Shown: positions 6,629-16,954, counted from the stretch's first letter. The stretch is 64,000 nt of DNA from Bradyrhizobium quebecense (GCF_013373795.3 NZ_CP088022.1:2604001-2668000); one strand, 5' to 3'. The notes: generated by a model not told the origin, from the sequence alone. Numbers and translations: made by a program.

Positions 6629-9337
6629 ATGGCATCGCTCACCGTAAATGGTCACAGCGTTACGGTGGACGATAGCTTTCTCAAGCTGTCCCCGGACGAA
6701 CAGAACTCTACCGTTGACGAGATTGCAAAGTCTCTTCCGGCGGAGAAGCCGTCCGGGGTCGTAGCTGGCCTGAAGGAAGGCCTCGCTGGATTGCTGCACG
6801 GCCCCGCAGAGACACTCAAGACCTACGCGGGTGTCGACACGTCCGGACTGGAAGCCGCCGCACAGAAGGTGGCACCTAAGGATTACAAGTCTGCTCCGGT
6901 TCTCCCCGAGGGCGGACACTGGTACGACCCGACTTCCTACAACTGGAAGAACGTGCCGCAGGCGCTCGCAGAGAACGCGCCGCAGATGGCTGAGAGCATC
7001 GCAGCTGCCAAGATTGGCGCGAAGGTGCATCCGCTCGTCGGCCTCGCGGCTGGCGCGCTCCCGTTCGCGCTCAACGCGCTCGGCGACACTGCGAAGTCCG
7101 ACGCCGCCACGCGCACTGGTGACTCCAACGCCGAACCGAACGCGGAAGACAAGACGCGCGCAGGCCTCACGGTCGCCGCGCAGTCGATTCCGCAGATGAT
7201 AGGCGTATCGCGCTTCCTCCCCGGAGCTGGCAAGATTGCCGCCGTGGGCGGGAAGGGCGTAGCGCAGTCGGTCGGACAGGCCGCTGTCACCACGGGCGTC
7301 GAAGGCGCGTCAGGCGCTGCACAGAACGCTATCGGTCAGGTCGGCGCAACGCTCGGCACCCCGGGCGGCGTTCAGGTCAACGGTGACGAGGTCGCCAACG
7401 CGGGCGTCACCAACGGCATCCTCGGGGGCGGCTTCGCGCTGCCCAAGATGGCCGCGAACGCCTCGGCCGCGAAGCGCTACGCCAAGTTCGGCGGTGACAA
7501 CGCGCAGGCCACGGAAGCATTCGCCAACAAGGTGCGTGACGCCGCAGATGGCGCGAACCTGGGTAACACGAAGGAAGGCTACAACGCCGTCCGACAGGCC
7601 CACGAAGACACCATCACCGACCTAAAGGCCGCCGCGAAAGCCGCGAAAGCCGCTGGTCCCTCGACACCCGAGGCAGACAAAGCCATCAGGCGGGCCGCGA
7701 AGGGCCGCGAACTATCGGACGCTGACCTCAATGAGCTGGAGACGAACTCGACGCCGGACGTGGCCGCACTTGCGCGACAGGCTCACGTTGGAGCAATGCT
7801 TAAGGGAGAAGGCGACTTCACCGCAGGCAACTTCACTGGAGGTATCACTAACGCCATTGCGAAGCACATCCGCGCCTACGCCAACCCGATTGGCGCTGGT
7901 GCCTCGGCTGCGCTAGGCGCTGCGACGGGTGGCGGACACGCCGCCTCGCTATTCGCGTACTCCCCGGAGACCCTCGCTGCTCTGGGCACTGCATACGGTG
8001 CCATGCGCGGCATCGACGCGCTCAGCGGCAACCGCAGCCCCGCGAACAAGTTCGTAGACAAGTTCTCGACCAACAACCCCGCGCCTCCGACAGGCGCACC
8101 GCAGCCGCAGGCTCCCGCAGCCCCGGCACCGCCGCCCACATCAGTCCCTCAGGTCCCACCTCCGTCTCCCCCGGCCGCGCCGTGGGGTCCGGTGCCGCCT
8201 GCGCCCCCAGCGCCGCCGACGCCGCAGCAGATGAACACTCAGGTTCAAGGAGCCCTTCGCATGGCTGCTGCTCGACGCAACGTCGCAGCACAGCAGGCTG
8301 CGGCGCAAGCCGCGCAAGCACAGCCTCAGTTCAATCCCGTTGCGCTGGCTATGTTGAAGCAGAAGCTAAAGGATGGCCTCCCGGCCGCGCCTGAGGCTCC
8401 TAAGTTGGACGTGAATGGACTGAACGAACAGGTGAAGGGCGCACTGCTAATGGCAGCTGCCCGCCGAAAGGTCGCTGGTCAACAGCAGGCCGAAGAGGAA
8501 GCCTCTAACAGCCACGTCATCAACGAGCAGGGCGGCCTCAACGCATTGAGCAATCCGGAGCTTGGCAAGCGCGCCAAGGTCCTCCTCGGAAACGCGGATG
8601 CCTTGCGCCGCCTGCGCGCTGCACCGCCTGAGCAAGCCCCTGAGGCTCCTGCTCCTGTGGAGCCGACGCCTGCATCCGCAGCGCCGCCCGCAGCACCCAC
8701 GGCTCCCGCGACCCCCACGGGACCGGCAGAGCCCGCGCCCGCAGCTCCTCCGAACAGCGCAGCCATCTCGGCGCTCCTCGACACCCTCCGCGCCAAGAGC
8801 GCTGTGGCCGAGAAGATCACCAAGAAGGCTGGCGGCGAAGTGAAGGAGAAAGAGAAGCCCGTCGAGAAGTCGCGGGTGCCTGACAGCTTGGCGGCCGACG
8901 AGGCGTTCGACCCGGCAACGGGAGAGATCACCAAGACGAGCCACGAGCACGCCAACAGTGGCCCGAAGTACACGGGCGACTACGTGCCCCTTCAGGATCA
9001 CGAGCTGTTCGGCAAGGGCATGACGCACGAGCAATTCGCAGAGCACCAGCTCCGCGCAAAGCCCGACGCCGTCGAGCTGCCTGAGGCCTACATGGACGGC
9101 GTGATCCGCGACCGCGTCAAGCGCGAGCGCACGCTGCAGGAACTGTCTCAGTCCTCCCATAGCCCAGACGACACTCCTGCGCTGCAGGCGTTGCTGGAGC
9201 AGCTGCACCACATCCGGCGCGGCGACATCGCCAGCAAGGCAATCCACTACTACGCGAGCTTCATGTCACCCGAGTTGCGCACCAAGGTGCACAAGCGGCT
9301 CGACAGCAGCTTCGTCAACTCACTCTGGAGTAAGTAA
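6629..9337 (+). CDS. Large internal virion/ejection protein
   Basis: At 902 residues this is among the largest products of the late arm. The first 450 residues contain several Ala/Gly-rich hydrophobic helices (for example GLAAGALPFALNALGD), as in ejection proteins that cross the cell envelope. A Pro/Ala-rich linker (about 490-540) is followed by two copies of a motif (QVQGALRMAAARRNVA and QVKGALLMAAARRKVA) and another Pro/Ala linker. A charged helical C-terminus follows. It ends in a TAATG overlap with the terminase small subunit. Function is inferred from position and architecture. Confidence 0.65.
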   Translation: MASLTVNGHSVTVDDSFLKLSPDEQNSTVDEIAKSLPAEKPSGVVAGLKEGLAGLLHGPAETLKTYAGVDTSGLEAAAQKVAPKDYKSAPVLPEGGHWYDPTSYNWKNVPQALAENAPQMAESIAAAKIGAKVHPLVGLAAGALPFALNALGDTAKSDAATRTGDSNAEPNAEDKTRAGLTVAAQSIPQMIGVSRFLPGAGKIAAVGGKGVAQSVGQAAVTTGVEGASGAAQNAIGQVGATLGTPGGVQVNGDEVANAGVTNGILGGGFALPKMAANASAAKRYAKFGGDNAQATEAFANKVRDAADGANLGNTKEGYNAVRQAHEDTITDLKAAAKAAKAAGPSTPEADKAIRRAAKGRELSDADLNELETNSTPDVAALARQAHVGAMLKGEGDFTAGNFTGGITNAIAKHIRAYANPIGAGASAALGAATGGGHAASLFAYSPETLAALGTAYGAMRGIDALSGNRSPANKFVDKFSTNNPAPPTGAPQPQAPAAPAPPPTSVPQVPPPSPPAAPWGPVPPAPPAPPTPQQMNTQVQGALRMAAARRNVAAQQAAAQAAQAQPQFNPVALAMLKQKLKDGLPAAPEAPKLDVNGLNEQVKGALLMAAARRKVAGQQQAEEEASNSHVINEQGGLNALSNPELGKRAKVLLGNADALRRLRAAPPEQAPEAPAPVEPTPASAAPPAAPTAPATPTGPAEPAPAAPPNSAAISALLDTLRAKSAVAEKITKKAGGEVKEKEKPVEKSRVPDSLAADEAFDPATGEITKTSHEHANSGPKYTGDYVPLQDHELFGKGMTHEQFAEHQLRAKPDAVELPEAYMDGVIRDRVKRERTLQELSQSSHSPDDTPALQALLEQLHHIRRGDIASKAIHYYASFMSPELRTKVHKRLDSSFVNSLWSK

Positions 9338-9858
9338 TGACCGACCCGAGGGTCCCTAAGAAGAAGAGGAAGACCTCTCCGCGAGGACCCTCGGGTATCA
9401 AGAAGCCCAACGTCGCTGCAGCCGTGCGCCTACGCTGGCAAGACCCAGAGTACCGCGAGAAGATGCGTTTGGTGAACGAGCGGAACAAGGCAGAGCGCAA
9501 GCTAAACCCGCAGAAGTACACACGAACGCGCGTTCCCGATGGAATGCGCAAGGCTGAAGCCCAGAAGAAGTGGGCGAAGGCAGAACAACTAGCAGAGAGA
9601 TTCATCAAGATGTTGGAAGACGAGGGAGACATCCCGGCCGTCACCGTCCCCGGCTCCGACGAGGAGATGGCAACCCGCGCACTGCGCGAAGCCTTCACAC
9701 TCGCTGTCGCTCCGGGCGATCAGAAGATTCAGACCGCGAACATCCGCACCGTGTTGGAGTGGACGCGCGCGAAGCCCGAGAGCAAATCGAAGGTCACGGT
9801 CGAGAAGGCCGAAGACTGGCTTGCTGCGGCTCAGGCCGACATGGCGCGTGGCGACTGA
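9337..9858 (+). CDS. terS: Terminase small subunit (putative)
   Basis: A 173-residue basic protein starting with a Lys/Arg-rich tail (PKKKRKTSPRG), followed by a helical RLRWQDPEYREKMR segment. The C-terminal half is acidic and helical. It lies immediately before the large terminase gene, which it overlaps, so a role in recognising the phage DNA for packaging is likely. It has no sequence signature strong enough by itself. Confidence 0.65.
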   Translation: MTDPRVPKKKRKTSPRGPSGIKKPNVAAAVRLRWQDPEYREKMRLVNERNKAERKLNPQKYTRTRVPDGMRKAEAQKKWAKAEQLAERFIKMLEDEGDIPAVTVPGSDEEMATRALREAFTLAVAPGDQKIQTANIRTVLEWTRAKPESKSKVTVEKAEDWLAAAQADMARGD

Positions 9859-11473
9859 GAACGAAGTACGCGCACGCCTCCTAACTGACTTCGAATTCTA
9901 CTCGCGACATTGTGTCAAGATCAGAACGAAGAAGGGCACGATTGTCCCTCTCGTTCTGAACCGCGTGCAGAAGCGATTTCTGAAAGCCATCGTCAAGCAA
10001 CAGCAGACGACTGGCAAGGTACGCTTCGTCGTACTCAAGGCGCGCCAGCAGGGCCTCTCTACCGTTATCACCGCTTGGCAGTACTGGTGGCTATCACAAC
10101 GCAAGGCCCAGAAGGGTCTCGTGATGGCACACGAAACGGACAGCACGATCACGCTGTTCGATATGTACAAGCGCGTCCACGACAACTGTCCCGCTCGGCT
10201 CCGTCCGCACGCGAAGTACAGCTCTCGCGGCGAAATGCAATTCGACATTCTCGACACAGGTCTACGTGTCGCGACTGCAGGCGGGCGCGGTGTCGCTCGC
10301 GGCGAAACGCTGACCACGGCGCATCTGTCCGAGGTGGCCTTCTGGCCCGTAGCGTTCGCCAACAACAACTTCAACGGCCTCGTGCAGGCGATCCCCGAAG
10401 AACCAGGTACGGCCTGCTTCCTCGAAAGCACCGCCAACGGCATGACGGGCAAATTCCGTGAGATGTGGGTTGGCGCTGATCCCAACGCCCCGACGCACAA
10501 CGGCTACGAGCAGTTCTTCTCTCCGTGGTTTGAGAGCGACGAGTATCGCGAGCCTGCCCCGGCAGACTTCGTACGCACGCCCGAGGAAGAGAAGATGATG
10601 GTGCAGTTCGCGCCGCTCCTCAACAGCAACGATCAGCTGTTCTGGCGACGGCGGAAGATTGCACTGAACGGCGCAGCGCTGTTCAAACAGGAGTACCCCG
10701 CAACACCCGACGAAGCCTTCCTATCTACGGGCCGTCCTGTGTTCAACCCAGACTACTTGAACGAGCGTATTTCCAACCCCGTGACGCCCATCAAGCGCAT
10801 GGCGGTCGAAGACGTTCCCGGGTCTCCCATCGGCGTCCTCAAAGAGCATCCGCTCGGCGAGCTGTTCGTCTACCACGACCTCGATCCATCGCAGAACTAC
10901 GTCATCGGCGCAGACGTGGGCATGGGCCTACGTGCCTCAGCCTCCGTGCGCAAGGACAGTGACCCCTCGGTCGCCCAAGTCCTCGACGGTGACCTTCGGC
11001 AAGTCGCGGTATGGCGAGGCATCGTGCATCCCGACTACTTCGCGAAAGTGCTCATGACGTTGGGTTACCATTACAACTCAGCGCTCGTCGCACCAGAGCG
11101 GAATAATCATGGGCTCGTGACGTGTGTGAAGCTGCGTGACCTTGAGTATCCCTACATCTACACCGAGGTGCCTGAGGGCACGTTAGAGGCCCAAAGAGAT
11201 AGCATCTCTCTTGGCTTCTTCACGAGTGAGCGCACCAAGCCACTCATCATAGATCAGCTGCGCGCCTACGACCGCGATAGAGACATCGAAATCAACGACC
11301 TTCAAACACTCCGCGAGATGCTGACGTTCATCGTCACAGAGAGCGGGAAAATGCAGGCCGAGGAGGGCGAGCACGACGACTGTGTGCTCTCGATGGCTAT
11401 CGCTGCGTATGTGCACGACGGCAAATGGAAGCCTGTTGAAGTCTCTCAAGAGCACTACACCAACGCAATCTAG
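9848..11473 (+). CDS. terL: Terminase large subunit
   Basis: The packaging motor ATPase and nuclease, 541 residues from the GTG at 9848. That start overlaps the small-subunit stop. A TTG at 9821 would add nine residues. The Walker A loop is KARQQGLST (64-72), the Walker B acidic residue is Glu162 in TAHLSEVAFW, and the coupling motif is ESTANG (193-198). The nuclease domain carries Asp356 (GADVG), Glu418 (PERNNHG) and Asp510-Asp511 (EHDDCVLS). All expected catalytic residues are present, so it appears intact. Confidence 0.92.
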   Translation: MATENEVRARLLTDFEFYSRHCVKIRTKKGTIVPLVLNRVQKRFLKAIVKQQQTTGKVRFVVLKARQQGLSTVITAWQYWWLSQRKAQKGLVMAHETDSTITLFDMYKRVHDNCPARLRPHAKYSSRGEMQFDILDTGLRVATAGGRGVARGETLTTAHLSEVAFWPVAFANNNFNGLVQAIPEEPGTACFLESTANGMTGKFREMWVGADPNAPTHNGYEQFFSPWFESDEYREPAPADFVRTPEEEKMMVQFAPLLNSNDQLFWRRRKIALNGAALFKQEYPATPDEAFLSTGRPVFNPDYLNERISNPVTPIKRMAVEDVPGSPIGVLKEHPLGELFVYHDLDPSQNYVIGADVGMGLRASASVRKDSDPSVAQVLDGDLRQVAVWRGIVHPDYFAKVLMTLGYHYNSALVAPERNNHGLVTCVKLRDLEYPYIYTEVPEGTLEAQRDSISLGFFTSERTKPLIIDQLRAYDRDRDIEINDLQTLREMLTFIVTESGKMQAEEGEHDDCVLSMAIAAYVHDGKWKPVEVSQEHYTNAI

Positions 11474-11939
11474 TAGACAGCGCGCCGACCTTTCCAACTT
11501 TACACCTGAGCAGAAACTGGAACACCGCCGCGCGCAGTGGCGCAAGTTCGATGCGAAGCCTGAGCGTAAAGCTAGAAAGGCAGTGACTAACAAAGCTTAC
11601 TACGACGCAAACCTAACCAGTGTTGAGCGGCGTGAAGCGAAAGCAGAATATCTGAAGACATGGCGTCGCGACAATCCCGTTAAGGAGCGGGATGGGAAGC
11701 TTCGACAGAACTACGGAATAACGCTGCAAGAGCGCGACGCCCTGCTCGAAGTGCAAGGCTTCGTTTGCGCCATCTGTGCCGCCGAAGTCCCCGGTGGTCG
11801 CGGCGATTGGCACACTGATCACTGCCACAGCTCAGGCTTAGTGCGAGGCATCCTCTGCCAGCACTGCAACCTCATGTTGGGCCACGCCCGTGACAACACT
11901 GACACGCTCGCGAGAGCTATCACCTACTTAGGAAAATAA
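11382..11939 (+). CDS. HNH nuclease of the endonuclease VII type
   Basis: The frame is open for 185 codons. The true start may be TTG 11436 or later, because the first codons lie inside the terminase gene. The N-terminal half is basic and helical. The C-terminal half has the recombination endonuclease VII pattern: CAICAAEVPGG, then DHCHSSGLVRGILCQHCN, giving two Cys pairs for zinc and the His-Asn nuclease core. Insertion between terminase and portal is typical of free-standing homing nucleases. Its stop overlaps the portal ATG (TAATG). Confidence 0.85.
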   Translation: MCSRWLSLRMCTTANGSLLKSLKSTTPTQSSRQRADLSNFTPEQKLEHRRAQWRKFDAKPERKARKAVTNKAYYDANLTSVERREAKAEYLKTWRRDNPVKERDGKLRQNYGITLQERDALLEVQGFVCAICAAEVPGGRGDWHTDHCHSSGLVRGILCQHCNLMLGHARDNTDTLARAITYLGK

Positions 11940-13974
11940 TGTCCAAACCCACGACTATGTCAGACGAGGACATCGTCACGCGCGTCCTCGCTGTAAGCAC
12001 TGAAAGTGTGGGCTGGCTTGATTCGAAGCTCTCCCGAGAGCGCGAGCGTGTGACGAAATATTACAACGGCGTGCTCCCGGCGCGTCAGCACGAAGGCTCG
12101 TCCAGCTACGTTTCGACCGACGTGTATGACGCTGTAGAGATGGCGAAGGCCCAAGTGGCCGAGACGTTCTCAGGCGGCGACAGCATCGCGCAGTTTGACC
12201 CCGACCAAGATATGTCCGTCGAGGAGTGCCGCAAGGCCTCGCTCTACGCGTCCTACATCATCTATCAGCAGAACCCCGGCTTCAACATCTTCACCAACGT
12301 GATCCACGACGGCCTAATGGCCCGCAACGGCATCGCGAAGGTCTATTGGGAAAAGCGGGCTGACTACAAAGAAGAGACATTCGAGGCACTGCCGCACGAC
12401 GACGCGCAAGCGTTGGCCGCGCAGGACGACGTGCACGAGTTCGATGGATCACACAACGGTGACGAGACCTACTCAGGCTCCCTGACCCGCAAGCTCGACT
12501 GCTCACAGGTCACCATCGACAACGTGCCGCCTGACGAGTTCCTGATCGCGCCCCGCGCCGTCAGCATCGCCAAGGCTCCCTACGTTGCACATCGGACGCC
12601 GAAGACGCGCGCCGAGTTGATCGAGATGGGCTTCGACAAGAAGAAGGTCACGACGATTATCAGCGACGAAGCTGACCCGTCGAACCAGACGCAGGAGTCG
12701 ATGGCCCGCAACGCGCCGGTCGATAACAACCTGACCCAGGAGCCGGTGCAAGAAGAGATGCGGCAGATGATGCTCTACGAAGAGTACGTCCGTATGCAGA
12801 TCGACAAGTCCAAGGGCGTGCGCCTCTATCGCATCTGCCGCGTGGGCAACGTCCTGCTGAGCAGGGAAGAGGTCGATAGGGCTCCGTTCCTCTGCTACAC
12901 GCCGCTCCCGGTCCCGCACGTGTTCTACGGCAACAACTTCGCCGCCCGGGTGATCCCCGTGCAGAACGCGCGCACCGTGCTGGTGCGAGGCATCCTCGAC
13001 CACACCGCCATCACCAACAACCCGCGTTGGCAAGTCGTCAACGGCGGTCTTCTGAACCCGCGCGAGATGCTTGAGAACCGCCTAGGCGGCCTCGTGAACG
13101 TGCGGCGTCCGGACAGCGTCACTCCGCTGCCGCAGACGAGCCTGAACCCATTCGTGTTCCAGACGCTCGGCTTGCTCAAGGAAGACAAGGAACAGTCCAC
13201 GGGCATCAGCTCTGTCTCACAGGGCATGAACAAGGACGCCATCTCCACGCAGAACTCCAAGGGCCTCATCGACCAGATGGTCAGCCTGTCGGGCCAGCGT
13301 GGCAAGATCAGCGCACGACACTTCGCGAACAACTTCGTGGTGCCGCTGATGATCGAGGTCATCCGCCTCGCCATCATCAACGAGGCCCCGAGAAGATCAT
13401 CGAAGTCTCTGGCGGTCCCATCCAAGTGGACCCGAAGAGCTGGACGGAGCGCACCACGTGCACCGTGTCCATGCACCTCGGCTACGGCGAGAAGGACAAG
13501 GCCGCCGACACGCTCGGCGAGGCCTACCAGTTCATGGGCAAGGACCCTGCGCTGCAGAACATGTTCAGCCCGCAGAACAAGTACGAGATGATCCGCGACT
13601 GGATGAAGCTCAAGGGCCTCAACCGAGCGCCTGCGTACATCACGTCTCCGGACAAGGCACCGCCTGTGCAGCCTGACCCGATGAAGACGCGTGAGTTGGA
13701 CATCAAGGAGAAGATGGCGGACGCCGCTGTTGCATCCTCGACGGCTAACCAAGCGAAGCAGGCCAAGACTATCGCACTCGACAGCCAGCGGTTGGATAAC
13801 GCCAATCACGAGCTGCAGATGAACGCGATGGACAAGGACCGGACGCATAACCGTCAGGACCTTGAGACTGCTGCGCGCATCGACATCGCACACGAACAGA
13901 TGGCTCTGGAGGAACGTATCGCCGAGCAGGCGCAGAAAATCTCCGCAGCTGCCAACCCCAACCCAAGGCCATAA
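11939..13974 (+). pseudogene. Portal protein, interrupted by a -1 frameshift
   Basis: The portal forms the dodecameric DNA gateway of the capsid. The first frame (from ATG 11939) reads as a podovirus portal of the P22-like class, with signatures such as IDNVPPDEFLIAP, up to about 13386, then turns into an Arg/Ser/Thr-rich out-of-frame tail ending at 13591. The correct continuation is in another frame from the CCCC run at 13386-13389 to 13974. Restoring one C gives NEAPEKIIEVSGGP and a protein of about 678 residues. No classic slippery heptamer is present at the site. A one-base deletion or a sequencing error in the C run is most likely. Confidence 0.85.
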
Positions 13975-14639
13975 TGGACTTCTCAAACCTCACAGGCGTG
14001 CTCGGTAAACTCATTCCGCCGATGCCCGGCCCGTTCGGGATTGGCACGTGGGGCGACGGGCGTCCGGATAGTTCTCCGGGCGACCTGTCCGCTCTTGTGA
14101 AAGCGTACGGCGCGGCTAAGTCCGCGTCGGCGCAGCCTCAGGGACCCGATGCACTCTTCGGCCCCGCCACGCTACCGCAGACTGCTGCGCCACTGCCTGC
14201 AGGCCTAATCCCGCCTCAAGCAGCTCCTGCGCAAGCCTCAGCGGCTCCATCTCCACTCCCACCGCCGACCACCGTGGGACCAGGAACGATCGGCCAACCC
14301 ACGGCACCTCAGGTGTCCGATGGTGGCTACAACGCTATCGACGCCGCCGCGAACAGCCCAGCTGGACCGACGTCCGTAGGTGGCGCTCCACTCGCTGGCT
14401 ATTCCGGTGTCACACCTCAGGCTGCTCCAGCTCCCTATGGGCTAGGCAATCGTATTCGGAACGCCTCCGCGTCCCTGAGCGACAGCGGCAGCACCATGCC
14501 GTTCTTCCAGCGAAACACAGCGCTGCAGCGTGATCCGATCACTGGTGACTTCCTCGATCCACAAGCGGCCTCAAAGGCCCAAGAAGCCTCAGGACCCGAC
14601 TTGATCCAGAAGTTTATGACTTATCTGCACAGCAAGTGA
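13974..14639 (+). CDS. Pro/Ala-rich hypothetical protein
   Basis: A 221-residue protein between portal and scaffold. The middle third is a low-complexity Pro/Ala/Gln region, flanked by short ordered ends. The C-terminal 60 residues (TALQRDPITGDFLDPQAAS) look folded. The ATG overlaps the stop of the portal reading frame (TAATG), and the stop overlaps the next gene's GTG. No domain is recognised. The position suggests a head-assembly or minor head protein. Confidence 0.6.
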   Translation: MDFSNLTGVLGKLIPPMPGPFGIGTWGDGRPDSSPGDLSALVKAYGAAKSASAQPQGPDALFGPATLPQTAAPLPAGLIPPQAAPAQASAAPSPLPPPTTVGPGTIGQPTAPQVSDGGYNAIDAAANSPAGPTSVGGAPLAGYSGVTPQAAPAPYGLGNRIRNASASLSDSGSTMPFFQRNTALQRDPITGDFLDPQAASKAQEASGPDLIQKFMTYLHSK

Positions 14640-14938
14640 ACGCCGAAATGATCCGGAGGCTAGGGGAGTTCTCAACCGCTCTCCTAGCCTCACCAGAGTT
14701 CAAGGACCTCAACGCACTGTTCGAGCAACAGATCGCCGTGGACGTCCTTGGCACCAAGCCTGACGACGCCGTCGAGCGCGAACGCATCTACGCGATGCTT
14801 CAGGGCTCCCGCGCATTCACCTCCCACATCGAGCGCTTCGCGAACGACTACGCGATCCTCATTACCCCTGTCGTTGATACCGGACCAGACGAAGATGATC
14901 CGTCCGTGCACGACATTTCCCCCGACGAAAGCCTCTAA
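14636..14938 (+). CDS. Small hypothetical protein (100 aa)
   Basis: Starts with GTG in a GTGA overlap with the preceding gene. An ATG at 14648 is an alternative start. It is predicted helical in the first 75 residues (MIRRLGEFSTALLASPEF), with an acidic C-terminal tail (DEDDPSVHDISPDESL). It is located just before the scaffold gene. No known family recognised. Confidence 0.6.
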   Translation: MNAEMIRRLGEFSTALLASPEFKDLNALFEQQIAVDVLGTKPDDAVERERIYAMLQGSRAFTSHIERFANDYAILITPVVDTGPDEDDPSVHDISPDESL

Positions 14939-14944
14939 CTGCCA

Positions 14945-16015
14945 ATGCCAACTATCCAATCGGACGTTGCTAACGACTCTAACGACTTCGCCGACATGCT
15001 GTCCCCGGACAACGACGGCGCCTCTGATTTCCTAAAGTCCTTCGCCGACCCTGAAGACGACGCTTCCAAGAAGAAGCCATCGCCGGAAGCCGAAGGAGAC
15101 GATGATACACAAGACGATGCCAGCGATACCGATGATTCCGACGACAGTCTAGATGATAACGGTGACGACGATCAGTCTGGTGATGAAGACACTGAGACGA
15201 CTACTGCCGACACCACCGAGAAGAAGTACGTAGCTGACGACGGTCAGTTCGTTAAGATCAAGGTAGGTGAAGAGGAGAAGGAGGTTTCCGTAAAGGACCT
15301 CAAGCGCCTGTTCGGTCAGGAAGCGTCTCTCACCCAAAAGTCCACCGAAGTCGCCAACGCCCGCAAGGCGGCGGAGACTGAGCAGAACAAGTACGTCACA
15401 TCGCTGAGCGTGCTGTTGGGCCGTGCGACCGAGAAGGCGAACCCGTATCGCAACATCGACTGGATGGCGGTCTCCAAGGACCCCAACATCTCAGCTGAAG
15501 CAGCCTCCGCGCTGCGCGCTGAAGCCCAGCGAGCGTTGGATGACGAGACGTTCCTCGGCCAGAGCCTCAACACGTTCATGGCTGAAGTGCAGACGCGTCA
15601 GAACGCAGAGCGCGCCGAAAGCGCGAAGGCCTGCATCAAAGCGCTGCGCACTGAGCCCACCGCCGAAGCGCCGAACCCTGTCTACATCAAGAACTGGAAC
15701 GACAAGACGTACGACGACGTGCGTTCGTTCGGCGTTCAGATGGGTCTGTCGCAGGACGCCGTGAACAAGCTCGTTGACCCTGTCGCTATCAAGATGATGC
15801 ACATGGCGATGCTGTTCAAGCGCGGCGCGGCCAAGGTCGTCACGACCAAGGCCGTCAACAAGACCCCCGCCAAGATTGTGAAGACTTCAAGCTCCATCGC
15901 CGCACGCCCGACCAAGGGCACCGTAGAACAGCAGAACGCACTCAAGACCCTCAAGCGATCTGGTTCAATGGACGCCGCTGGTGACGCGTTCCTCGCGAGC
16001 TTCGCGGACAAGTAA
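14945..16015 (+). CDS. Scaffolding protein
   Basis: A 356-residue acidic, helical protein. The first 100 residues are extremely Asp/Glu/Ser-rich, and the middle is coiled-coil-like (ASLTQKSTEVANARKAAETE). The C-terminus is basic, as expected for a scaffold that contacts the inner capsid surface during prohead assembly. It lies immediately upstream of the major capsid gene, the usual place for a scaffold. Assignment is by composition and position. Confidence 0.8.
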   Translation: MPTIQSDVANDSNDFADMLSPDNDGASDFLKSFADPEDDASKKKPSPEAEGDDDTQDDASDTDDSDDSLDDNGDDDQSGDEDTETTTADTTEKKYVADDGQFVKIKVGEEEKEVSVKDLKRLFGQEASLTQKSTEVANARKAAETEQNKYVTSLSVLLGRATEKANPYRNIDWMAVSKDPNISAEAASALRAEAQRALDDETFLGQSLNTFMAEVQTRQNAERAESAKACIKALRTEPTAEAPNPVYIKNWNDKTYDDVRSFGVQMGLSQDAVNKLVDPVAIKMMHMAMLFKRGAAKVVTTKAVNKTPAKIVKTSSSIAARPTKGTVEQQNALKTLKRSGSMDAAGDAFLASFADK

Positions 16016-16045
16016 CCACTCAGATCGAAAGAACTACAAGCTACT

Positions 16046-16954
16046 ATGGCTACCTACCAGACTTTCCAGACTGTCGGCATCAAGGAAGACATCTCCGACA
16101 TCATCTCGAACATCTCGCCGACCAAGACGCCGTTCCAGACCTCCATCGGCTCTGAGAGCGTAGACAATACCCTGTTCCAGTGGCAGGAAGACTCGCTGCG
16201 CAACGTCGCTGCGAACCAGCAGGTCGAAGGCGCGGACGCGACCTTCATCGCCGCTGTGCCGACCGTGATGCGCAACAACCGCACCCAGATCATGACCGAA
16301 GCCGTTCAGGTCTCGGGCACGCTGGACCGCGTGTCGAAGTACGGCCGCGCGAAGGAAATGGCCTACCAGATGGCGAAGTCAGCGGCTGCGCTGAAGCGCG
16401 ACCTCGAGAACGCCTACGTCGGCACCGCGCAGTCGGCTTCGGCGGGCAACGCGGTGACCGCTGCCACGCTGGCTGGCTACCAGCTGCAGATCGGCGCTGC
16501 GAACATCACCTACATGGGTGCTGTGACCCCGATCACCGAGGCCAAGCTGCTCACCAACTTGCAGGCCGTCTACACCTCGGGTGCTGATCCCAGCATCATT
16601 CAGGTCACTCCGGCGAACTCGCTGGTCGTGGCTGCGTTCGCTTCGGCCGCTGGCCGTTACCGGACCATCTCCGGTGCGGAATCGAAGACCACCACGCTGG
16701 TCAACGTCGTGAACCTTTACGTCTCTCCGTTCGGCGAGACCAAGGTCGTGATCAACCGCTTCCTGCGCGCTGGCAACACCTTGGTGTACGAACCCGACAT
16801 GTGGAAGAAGGCGACTCTGCGTCCGTGGAGCCGTGAGACGCTCGCGAAGACCGGCGACAGCACCAAGATGATGCTGCTCGGTGAGTTCTCCCTGAAGCAC
16901 AAGAACTACTTGGGCTCGGGCATCGTCGTGGAGCAGGTCTCCTCGGGCTTCTAA
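16046..16954 (+). CDS. Major capsid protein (SU10-type/DUF5309)
   Basis: A 302-residue capsid protein. The N-terminus (QTVGIKEDISDIISNISPTK) and the VQVSGTLDRVSKYGRAKEMA segment are characteristic of the DUF5309/SU10 major capsid family with an HK97 fold, not of T7 gp10. The C-terminus has the usual WSRETLAKTGDSTKMMLLGE stretch. It follows the scaffold after a 30-base gap, and a hairpin lies just downstream. Codon use is strongly biased to C-ending codons, as expected for a highly expressed gene. Confidence 0.9.
   Translation: MATYQTFQTVGIKEDISDIISNISPTKTPFQTSIGSESVDNTLFQWQEDSLRNVAANQQVEGADATFIAAVPTVMRNNRTQIMTEAVQVSGTLDRVSKYGRAKEMAYQMAKSAAALKRDLENAYVGTAQSASAGNAVTAATLAGYQLQIGAANITYMGAVTPITEAKLLTNLQAVYTSGADPSIIQVTPANSLVVAAFASAAGRYRTISGAESKTTTLVNVVNLYVSPFGETKVVINRFLRAGNTLVYEPDMWKKATLRPWSRETLAKTGDSTKMMLLGEFSLKHKNYLGSGIVVEQVSSGF

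Noticed and set aside
13380..13400. Programmed -1 frameshifting in the portal gene
   Set aside because: The site GAG GCC CCG does not fit the X XXY YYZ pattern and I see no downstream stem-loop. Mutation or a read error is simpler.
13426..13974. A separate 182-codon gene after the portal
   Set aside because: Its sequence is the natural continuation of the portal protein once the frame is corrected at 13386-13389, and its ATG has no ribosome site.
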